Positions 10,098 through 16,239 of a stretch of 64,000 nucleotides of DNA are shown here, one piece after another. The notes under the pieces were generated by a model, which was not told the origin of the DNA, did not search any database, and saw only the letters and a program-made list of their open reading frames with translations. The first letter of the stretch is position 1. Each line of letters starts with the position of its first letter. Origin of the DNA: Streptomyces filipinensis (GTDB lineage Bacteria; Actinomycetota; Actinomycetes; Streptomycetales; Streptomycetaceae); NCBI RefSeq assembly GCF_014649495.1, contig NZ_BMTD01000001.1, forward strand, positions 1,056,762 to 1,120,761, in the 5' to 3' direction. A program made the position numbers and the translations under genes.

Positions 10098-10129
10098 AAG
10101 GCGCCGGTCCGGCAGCGGACCGGCGCCTT
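10098..10129 (-). terminator. Hairpin terminator of the TetR operon
   Basis: A 14-bp perfect stem, AAGGCGCCGGTCCG pairing with CGGACCGGCGCCTT around the loop GCAG. It begins 9 bp beyond the TetR stop codon. On the minus strand the arm ends in TT only, so it is a hairpin-type actinobacterial terminator rather than a classical U-tract one. Confidence 0.75.
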
Positions 10130-10138
10130 CCCGCGGGT

Positions 10139-10768
10139 TCAGCCCTTTCCGCTCACGCGTCCCTGGAGCAGCCGGGACAGGGCCGCGTGGACGTCGTCGA
10201 GCGAGCGCTCCGGCTGGAAGGACTGCCAGTCCAGCGCGGCCACCAGGACCATGCCGACCAGCGCGGCCGCCGTCAGCTGGACGTCGATCTCCGCGCTGAA
10301 CTCGCCGGCCGCCACGCCCTCGCGCAGCACCCCCTCGACGACCGCGACGGCCTCCTGCCGGACCACCATCAGCGTGGACTGCCAGGCCCGGTTGGTGCGC
10401 CACAGCTCCGCCACGTACAGCTGGGTGAAGGCCGGGTAGCGGTCGATGAAGACCAGGCCCGCGCGGACCATGGCGTCCAGTGCGTCCACCTTGCTGCCGC
10501 CCTCGCGGGCGGTCTCCTCCGCCGCCTCCTTCAGCGAGGCGGTGAGCAGACCCACGCCATGCCGCAGCAGCTCCTCGAAGAGCACCGACTTGCTCGCGAA
10601 GTTGTAGTACACCGTGCCTTTCGCGACCCCGGCGCGTTCCGCGATCTCGTCCACCGTGGTGGCGGAGAAGCCCTGCTCGGCGATGAGGGTGACGGCCGCT
10701 TCGTAGAGCTTCTGCCGGGTGGCCTCGCGGCGGGTGCTGCCGCCGGACCTGGCGCTACTGCTTTCCAT
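10139..10768 (-). CDS. TetR-family transcriptional repressor
   Basis: A 209-residue TetR regulator. The N-terminal domain contains REATRQKLYEAAVTLIAEQG and the helix-turn-helix FSATTVDEIAERAGVAKGTVYYNFASKSVLFEEL. The C-terminal domain (about residues 70-209) is a variable ligand/dimer region. It is the last gene of the leftward ATPase - YhgE/Pip - TetR operon, 47 bp after the membrane-protein stop. The 28-bp palindrome in front of the operon is the obvious operator, so autorepression and control of the exporter-like genes are inferred. The ligand is unknown. Confidence 0.95.
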   Translation of the reverse strand: MESSSARSGGSTRREATRQKLYEAAVTLIAEQGFSATTVDEIAERAGVAKGTVYYNFASKSVLFEELLRHGVGLLTASLKEAAEETAREGGSKVDALDAMVRAGLVFIDRYPAFTQLYVAELWRTNRAWQSTLMVVRQEAVAVVEGVLREGVAAGEFSAEIDVQLTAAALVGMVLVAALDWQSFQPERSLDDVHAALSRLLQGRVSGKG

Positions 10769-10815
10769 GGCCCTGATTCTCACAGGTACGCGCGCGTGCG
10801 GCGGGCGCTTGCCGA

Positions 10816-12903
10816 TCACAGGCTCAGCTCCGGGTGCAGCCGGTCCAGCGTCCACACCTGGCGGCGCCGGGCCGCGAGCGCGGTCAGCGCCAGCGCACCC
10901 GCGGTGAACGCCGCCAGCACCCCGCACGCCTGCCAGACCGGGCCGAGCCCGCCGCCGGTGATCAGCCGGCGCAGCGCCTCCACGATGTAGCTCATCGGCA
11001 GGAACGGATGGATCGCGTTGAAGAAGCCCGGGCTGGTCTGCACCGGGTACGTGCCGCCCGCCGAGGTCAGCTGGAGCATCAGCAGCGCGAGCACCAGGAT
11101 CCGGCCGGCCGCGCCGAAGCGGGCGTTCAGCCACTGCACGATCGCCCCGAAGCACGCCGTGACCAGGCACAGGAACCCGATCGTGCCCGCCGCGCGCAGC
11201 ATCTGCAGTCCGATCGCCCAGTGCAGCACGGCCATCAGCGCCGCCACCTGGAGCACGCCGACGGCGACCACCGGCAGCCAGCCCGCGAGCGCGATCCGCC
11301 AGGCCGGCGAACCCGCCGCCAGGGCACGCCGGTTGAGCGGCGGGATCAGCATGTAGGCGACCATCGCGCCCACCCACAGCGACAGCGGGATGAAGTAGGG
11401 GGCGAAGCCGGTGCCGTAGTTCGGCGCCTTGTGCAGGTCGTGGGAGGCCAGCTGGACCGGGTCGGCCATGACGCCGGTGCGCCGGTCGCGGTCCTTCTTG
11501 TCGTAGTCCGGGATCTTCCTGGCGCCGTCGTGCAGTCCGCCGGCGAGCTTCCCGGAGCCGTCGGACAGCTTGTACAGGCCGCCGTTCAGGGTCTCGGCGC
11601 CCGAGGCGGCCGTGCCGATGCCCTTGTCCAGCGCGGTGGCGCCGGTCTTGGCGGTGCCGATCCCGGTGTGCAGCTTCTTGGCGCCGGCGGCGACCTTCTG
11701 CGCGCCGGTGTTCAGCTTGTTGATCTTCCTGACGGCGTCGTCGACGTCCTCGTACAGGTGCGGTGCGCGCTCTTCGAGGGCCTTGGCCTGCTTCTGCAGG
11801 GTGCCGAGGTTGTCCCGCATCGTCTTCAGGTCGCCGTCCTGGTCCAGGACGAGGGTGTTGACGTCGTCGGCGACCGTGGCCACCTCGGCGGCGGCCTGCT
11901 TGGCGCGCTTGAGCTCCGGGCAGAACGACGGGTCGGGGACGGTGGCGTCCTCGCAGCGCGTCTTGTAGATCCCGGCCAGGATGTCGGAGTTCGTGTGGGC
12001 GAGCTTCGCGGTGCCCGGGGCGTGCTTCACCAGGACGTCGAGGTTGTCCTTGACCGTCTTGGCCGAGTCGGCGACCAGACGGGCGGTGTCGCCGATGGTC
12101 TTCTCGTTGTCCTTCAGGAAGGGGCCGGTCTTGCCGTAGACGCCGTTGACCTTGTCGGCCAGCGCCTTCGTGCCGTCGGCGACCCGCCGGGAACCGTCCT
12201 GGAGGTCGCCGGCGCCCGTGTTCAGCTTCTTCAGGCCCTTGGCCAGCTTGCCGCTGCCGCTGCTGGCGTCCTTCAGGCCGTCGGCGAGGTCCTTGGAGCC
12301 CTTCTCCGCCTTCCCGATGCCGTTGTTCAGCCGGTCGGCGCCCTTGGCGGCGGTGACGGTCTTGTCGTGGATGCCGGAGAAGGAGACGAAGATCTTGTCC
12401 AGGAAGGTGCGCGAGGACTTGGCGGAGGCGGCCGAGCGGACCTCGTTGAAGACGGTGCGGGAGATCTGGCCGACGATGTAGTTGTTCGCGTCGTTGGTGC
12501 GCACCTGGAGGGCGCCGGTCTGCGGGGAGCCGCCGGAGCTGGAGGCGATCTTCCGGCTGAGGTCGGCCGGCATGGTCAGCGACAGGTAGTAGGTGCCGTC
12601 CTCGACGCCCCTGCGCGCCTCCTCGTCGCTCACCTCGTGCCACTCGAAGGTCCGGCTGTCGCGCAGTCCGTCGACGATGTCGTCGCCGGCGGTGACCCTC
12701 TTCCCGCCCGCCGTGGCGCCCTTGTCGTCGTTGACCAGGGCGACCGGGATGCGGTCCAGACGGCCGTAGGGGTCCCAGAAGGACCACAGGTACAGGGCGC
12801 CGTAGAGCAGCGGCAGCACGAGCAGCGCGACCAGGGCGGCGCGCGGCAGCTTCCCGCGCCCGAAGCGCCTCAGTTCGAGCGCGGCCAGCCTAGGCGAGCG
12901 CAT
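10816..12903 (-). CDS. YhgE/Pip-type membrane protein (ABC-2-like, with large extracellular coiled domain)
   Basis: A 695-residue protein. One N-terminal transmembrane helix (LPRAALVALLVLPLLYGALYLWSF) is followed by the YhgE/Pip N-domain (IPVALVNDDKGA). A long extracytoplasmic region has repeated heptad-like units (GADRLNNGIGKAEKGSKDLA, GAGDLQDGSRRVADGTKALA, TGATALDKGIGTAASGAETL), and five to six C-terminal helices resemble ABC-2 permeases. Relatives serve as phage receptors (Pip), ESAT-6-secretion components (EsaA) or transporters. The ATG at 12903 overlaps the upstream ATPase stop by 14 nt, showing coupling. The central region contains a Cys pair (YKTRCEDATVPDPSFC). Confidence 0.9.
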   Translation of the reverse strand: MRSPRLAALELRRFGRGKLPRAALVALLVLPLLYGALYLWSFWDPYGRLDRIPVALVNDDKGATAGGKRVTAGDDIVDGLRDSRTFEWHEVSDEEARRGVEDGTYYLSLTMPADLSRKIASSSGGSPQTGALQVRTNDANNYIVGQISRTVFNEVRSAASAKSSRTFLDKIFVSFSGIHDKTVTAAKGADRLNNGIGKAEKGSKDLADGLKDASSGSGKLAKGLKKLNTGAGDLQDGSRRVADGTKALADKVNGVYGKTGPFLKDNEKTIGDTARLVADSAKTVKDNLDVLVKHAPGTAKLAHTNSDILAGIYKTRCEDATVPDPSFCPELKRAKQAAAEVATVADDVNTLVLDQDGDLKTMRDNLGTLQKQAKALEERAPHLYEDVDDAVRKINKLNTGAQKVAAGAKKLHTGIGTAKTGATALDKGIGTAASGAETLNGGLYKLSDGSGKLAGGLHDGARKIPDYDKKDRDRRTGVMADPVQLASHDLHKAPNYGTGFAPYFIPLSLWVGAMVAYMLIPPLNRRALAAGSPAWRIALAGWLPVVAVGVLQVAALMAVLHWAIGLQMLRAAGTIGFLCLVTACFGAIVQWLNARFGAAGRILVLALLMLQLTSAGGTYPVQTSPGFFNAIHPFLPMSYIVEALRRLITGGGLGPVWQACGVLAAFTAGALALTALAARRRQVWTLDRLHPELSL

Positions 12904-13714
12904 CGGCGTCCTCCTTGGGGTCGCTGGTCCCGTCCCTCTTCCCGGCGCCGGGGGCGTCGGACCGGTCCTTGCGCGTGTCCGTCTCCGCGCCGTCCGCCGG
13001 GTCCGTGCCGGCGCCCGTTTCGGTGTCCGTCCGTCCGGTCGGCACGACGACGCAGTCACCGGGGGCGGTGCGGCAGACGACCGCCACCGTCGTGCCCGCG
13101 CGTGTGAGGGACCGCAGCACGTCCCACAGCGCGGCCCGCTCGGTGTCCGAGAGCTTGACGTCGATGTCGTCGACGCCGAGCAGCGCGGGCCGGCCGAGCA
13201 GGGCCAGGGCGAGGGACAGGCGCAGTTCCTGCGGCCGCTCTAGGTCGCGCACGGCGGTCCGGGAACCCTTGGGCAGCGTTTCGAGGTCGAGTCCGGCGGC
13301 GGCCAGCGCCGCGTCGACGCGCAGCCGTGCCTCGTGCGTGCGCTGGGGGCGGGGCCGCAGCAGTTCGCGCAGGGAGTCGCCGAAGCGGCTCTGCAGCAGG
13401 GCCCGTTCGCGCAGGTGCTCGCCGACGGTCAGGGCCGGCTCCAGGTCGGTCACGCCCGCCACGTTGGCCACCGCGCTGACGCGGCGCAGCCCGGCCATGT
13501 GCCGGGGGAGTTTGAGGCCGCCGACGGTGGCCACTCCCTCGGTGGGCTTCATCCGCCCCGTGAGCGCGAGCAGCAGACAGGTACGGCCGGAGCCGGACGG
13601 TCCCTCGATCGCGATGAGCGAGCCGGGCTCCGCGTCGAGGGTGATGCCTCGGAAGGCCCACCCCCGTGGTCCCTTGAGCCCGAGGCCCTCGGCCCTGACG
13701 TGCACGCCGTCCAC
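12890..13714 (-). CDS. Degenerate ABC-type ATPase partner of YhgE/Pip protein
   Basis: A 274-residue ABC ATPase-like protein. Walker A reads GPSGSGRT (residues 38-45), so the invariant Lys is Arg44. The LSGGQ signature is replaced by LERPQELRLSLALAL, and Walker B ends VDDIDV instead of DEP. The C-terminal about 50 residues are acidic and repetitive, with many Thr, Asp and Gly. Weak or absent ATP hydrolysis is inferred. The GTG at 13714 has AAGGGGGG just upstream and lies 23 bp from the operator; longer frames would run through the operator. First gene of the three-gene operon. Confidence 0.85.
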   Translation of the reverse strand: MDGVHVRAEGLGLKGPRGWAFRGITLDAEPGSLIAIEGPSGSGRTCLLLALTGRMKPTEGVATVGGLKLPRHMAGLRRVSAVANVAGVTDLEPALTVGEHLRERALLQSRFGDSLRELLRPRPQRTHEARLRVDAALAAAGLDLETLPKGSRTAVRDLERPQELRLSLALALLGRPALLGVDDIDVKLSDTERAALWDVLRSLTRAGTTVAVVCRTAPGDCVVVPTGRTDTETGAGTDPADGAETDTRKDRSDAPGAGKRDGTSDPKEDADALA

Positions 13715-13736
13715 AAGCCCCCCTTGCCGATCCACG

Positions 13737-13764
13737 TTTTTGAACTGACTGGTCAGTGCAAAAA
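13737..13764. promoter_or_regulatory. TetR-type operator, 28-bp near-perfect palindrome
   Basis: Left arm TTTTTGAACTGAC, centre TG, right arm GTCAGTGCAAAAA; the arms match at 12 of 13 positions. It sits 23 bp upstream of the first gene of an operon that ends in a TetR gene. The ACTGAC-TG-GTCAGT core resembles known TetR-family operators. Confidence 0.85.
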
Positions 13765-13880
13765 TACGCCCGAACCTTCGGTCGAGGCAAAGCCCCAGGT
13801 CAGAACGGATTGTCAGTGCCATACCTCACGATGGGCACATACGGCATCCGTGCCGTCACCCAGACGACAGGAGGTTCGTC

Positions 13881-14453
13881 ATGGCCAATCCCTCCGCAGC
13901 CGCCGCACGCCGGCGCCGCGCCACCGGCCCTGCCCCCTCACTGACCGGCCCGGCGAGCGACGTGCACCCCGTGCTCCGCCGGGCCACGGCCCCGCCCGCC
14001 GCCCTCGACCTGCTCGCCCAGGCCCGCGCCGGACTGGAGGAGGCCACCGTCCTGGAAACACCGAACGAGCGCTATGCGACGGCCCACCTCGCCGCCCTGC
14101 GCACCGCCGCCGCCGTGCTCGCCGCCCGGGGCCGCCCCGAGACCTCCCCGCGCCGCCGCGCCCGGATCCGCAGCGCCTGGGAAGTGCTGCCCGAGATCAC
14201 CCCCGAACTGACCGAGTGGAGCGCGCTGTTCGCCTCCGGCGCCGCCCGCCGTGCCCGTGCCGAGGCCGGCATCCGGGACGCGGCGAGCCGGCGGGACGCC
14301 GACGACCTGATACGGGACGTGGGGATGTTCCTGCGCATCGTCGAGCGGATGCTCGTCCTGCAGCCGGTCCTGCCCCAGCCCCGCCCGGAGGCCGGGGACG
14401 CCGGGGGAGCGGCCGGCCCGCCTCCGCGCAGCGACCTCCCGGACGCGGGCTGA
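13881..14453 (+). CDS. SAV_6107-family HEPN-domain protein
   Basis: A 190-residue helical protein. Residues about 40-165 match the SAV_6107 HEPN domain: ALDLLAQARAGLEEA, NERYATAHLAALRTAAAVLAAR, IRSAWEVLPEITPELTEWSALFA and DADDLIRDVGMFLRIVERML. It contains RYATAH, an RX4H arrangement like the catalytic motif of HEPN ribonucleases. The N- and C-termini are low-complexity. The start is preceded by a GGAGG-type site. It stands alone, and the divergent partner is the TetR-controlled operon. RNase activity is possible but unproven. Confidence 0.88.
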   Translation: MANPSAAAARRRRATGPAPSLTGPASDVHPVLRRATAPPAALDLLAQARAGLEEATVLETPNERYATAHLAALRTAAAVLAARGRPETSPRRRARIRSAWEVLPEITPELTEWSALFASGAARRARAEAGIRDAASRRDADDLIRDVGMFLRIVERMLVLQPVLPQPRPEAGDAGGAAGPPPRSDLPDAG

Positions 14454-14610
14454 CCACCGGCTGAGAGAGGTTCCGGAGGCGACGACGGCCGCAGCCGGTC
14501 CGCCGTGCGAGACGGACACGGCCGTGCTCCGGCGCGGTGACCGGGACGGCATCGGAGGCAATAGGGTGGAGTCGCCTGAAGCCTTCCAGCCTGCCGAGGA
14601 GTCAACAGCC

Positions 14611-15438
14611 GTGTCGGACCCGATGCGCCCACCCGTCTCCCACCGCCACCCCCAGTGGACGTCGTCGCGCTCCGACACCCCTCGATCCCGCTCCTCCCTG
14701 CGTACCGCCGTGGTCTGGGACGTGCTCCAGGACGCCCTCGACCGCCGGGTCAAGGCCACCGGACGGGAGTCGCTCGACGTCCTCGACACCGGCGGCGGCA
14801 GCGGAAACTTCGCCGTGCCCCTCGCCCGGCTCGGCCACCGCGTCACCGTGGTGGACCCCAGCCCGAACGCCCTGTTCGCGCTGGAGCGCCGGGCCGCCGA
14901 GGCCGGCGTCGCCGACCGGGTCCGGGGCGTCCAGGGCGACGCGCACGGCCTGTTCGACGTGGTCGAGCGCGGTGGCTACGACGCCGTGCTGTGCCATGGC
15001 GTCCTGGAGTACGTCGACGACCCGGCCGAGGGCGTTCGCAACGCCGTCGCCGCGCTGCGCGCCGAGGGCGTCCTCAGTCTGCTCGCCGCGGGCCTCGGCG
15101 GTGCCGTGCTCGCCCGCGCCCTCGCCGGGCACTTCACGGAGGCCCGGCAGGCCCTGACCGACCCCGACGGCCGGTGGGGCACCGGTGACCCGGTGCCGCG
15201 CCGGTTCACCGCCGATCAGCTCACCGCGCTGGTCGAGGGCGCGGGCCTGCGGGTGGGCGCCGTGCACGGGGTGCGGGTCTTCGCCGACCTGGTCCCCGGC
15301 GTCCTCGTGGACACCGAGCCCGGCGCCCTCGACGCGCTGCTGAAGCTGGAGGCCGCAGCGGCCGAGCTGGCCGCGTTCCACTCCGTCGCCACCCAGCTGC
15401 ATGTGCTCGGTGAGACGCGGGGTGCCGCCGAGGCCTGA
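14611..15438 (+). CDS. Class I SAM-dependent methyltransferase
   Basis: A 275-residue methyltransferase. Motif I is LDVLDTGGGSGNFAVPLARLG, followed by VTVVDPSPNALFALERR (acidic loop binding ribose) and GDAHGLFDVVERGGYDAVLCHGVLEYVDD (motifs II-III), then the family tail up to QLHVLGETR. It resembles the SmtA/UbiE-like group, but the substrate cannot be read from sequence. The GTG at 14611 has GAGGAG about 10 nt upstream; longer in-frame starts lack such a site. It stands alone between the HEPN gene and DUF3040. Confidence 0.92.
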   Translation: MSDPMRPPVSHRHPQWTSSRSDTPRSRSSLRTAVVWDVLQDALDRRVKATGRESLDVLDTGGGSGNFAVPLARLGHRVTVVDPSPNALFALERRAAEAGVADRVRGVQGDAHGLFDVVERGGYDAVLCHGVLEYVDDPAEGVRNAVAALRAEGVLSLLAAGLGGAVLARALAGHFTEARQALTDPDGRWGTGDPVPRRFTADQLTALVEGAGLRVGAVHGVRVFADLVPGVLVDTEPGALDALLKLEAAAAELAAFHSVATQLHVLGETRGAAEA

Positions 15439-15637
15439 GCTCACGGCCGTGACCCGCCGCTGATCAGGGCCTGGGCAGCGGATGGAGTACGCCACAAGCC
15501 CCCCGATCGTGGGGTTTGCGCCGTATGATCGAGGTACACCACCCGGCATGACGGGTCGGCTGCCGGGGAATGGAAGCCTCAGCGAGCCGTGACGGCCATG
15601 ACGGATTCCGGTTCGCCAACTGGCGCAGAGGGGCGGG
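15439..15637. other. Non-coding interval with one hairpin
   Basis: No convincing gene. A hairpin AAGCCCC / GGGGTTT lies at about 15496-15517, probably terminating the methyltransferase gene. The rest is the upstream region of DUF3040. A 32-codon frame at about 15570 lacks a well-spaced ribosome site and is not called. Confidence 0.5.
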
Positions 15638-15666
15638 TTTCACGGGGGCGATTCCCTGCCTATCCT
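15638..15666 (+). promoter_or_regulatory. Promoter of the DUF3040 gene
   Basis: TTTCAC, a 17-bp spacer and TATCCT, with start expected near 15674, about 42 nt before the GTG. A GAGGAGGA ribosome site follows at about 15702. Confidence 0.6.
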
Positions 15667-15715
15667 GAAGGGACCCCCCGGGTCGCCCCGGCGACTGCAC
15701 GATGAGGAGGACTCC

Positions 15716-16099
15716 GTGCCGCTCTCGGAGCACGAGCAGCGCATGCTCGAGCAGATGGAGCGAGCGCTGTACGCCGAAGATCCCAAGTTCGCGTCAGCGC
15801 TTGAGGGAAGCGGGCTGCGTACGTACACCCGGCGGCGGGTCTACCAGGCGGTCGCAGGCTTCCTCGTGGGTATCGCGCTCCTCATGGCCGGAATGGTCGC
15901 GCAGCTGATCTGGGTCAGCGTGGTGGGTTTCCTCGTCATGCTGGGCTGCGCCGTCCTCGCTGTCACGGGCTGGCGAAAGGCCCCGAAGCCGGGCGAGCAG
16001 CCCACGGGCGCCGTCCGCCGCCAGGTGCGGCCGAAGCGCTCCATGATGGACCGGATCGAGGAGCGCTGGCAGCGCCGCCGGGACGAACAGGGCCGGTAG
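15716..16099 (+). CDS. DUF3040 membrane protein
   Basis: A 127-residue actinobacterial protein. The conserved N-terminus MPLSEHEQRMLEQMERALYAEDPKFA is the DUF3040 signature. Two transmembrane helices follow (AVAGFLVGIALLMAGMVAQLIW and VSVVGFLVMLGCAVLAVTG), then a basic tail (MMDRIEERWQRRRDEQGR). In mycobacteria a DUF3040 protein also lies just upstream of the dcw cluster. A role in envelope or division is a context inference only. Function unknown. Confidence 0.92.
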   Translation: MPLSEHEQRMLEQMERALYAEDPKFASALEGSGLRTYTRRRVYQAVAGFLVGIALLMAGMVAQLIWVSVVGFLVMLGCAVLAVTGWRKAPKPGEQPTGAVRRQVRPKRSMMDRIEERWQRRRDEQGR

Positions 16100-16136
16100 C
16101 CGTCCGGCGGTCTCCACCGCCCACGGACGACGCCGG

Positions 16137-16197
16137 CAGACGACGCAGACGGAGAACGCCGACAGGCGACGCAGACGGAGCACGCCGACAGACGATG
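16137..16197. repeat. 26-bp tandem repeat, about 2.3 copies
   Basis: Units at 16137-16162 and 16163-16188, plus the partial start of a third. The shared core is CGACGCAGACGGAG; copies differ at two positions. It lies in the convergent gap after DUF3040, and no function is apparent. Confidence 0.75.
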
Positions 16198-16232
16198 CTG
16201 AGGGGCGACCACCGCGGGTGGCCGCCCCTCAG
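16198..16232. terminator. Bidirectional terminator between DUF3040 and transglutaminase genes
   Basis: CTGAGGGGCGACCACC pairs with GGTGGCCGCCCCTCAG around GCG, with a single G-U or A-C position. It is placed 8 bp before the stop end of the leftward operon and after the rightward DUF3040 gene. Confidence 0.75.
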
Positions 16233-16239
16233 CGCTGTC

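Noticed and set aside
10139..12787. A fused 882-codon frame ending in the TetR protein
   Set aside because: Only the last 209 codons are the TetR gene; the rest is out-of-frame sequence of the YhgE/Pip gene, so it is not a real fusion.
15570..15668. 32-codon frame starting ATG at about 15570
   Set aside because: The purine run touches the ATG, so ribosome-site spacing is wrong, and it overlaps the DUF3040 promoter.
15490..15690. 6C-type small RNA suggested by two C6 runs
   Set aside because: The two C-runs are about 170 bp apart and only one lies near a hairpin; the compact double-hairpin of 6C RNA is absent.
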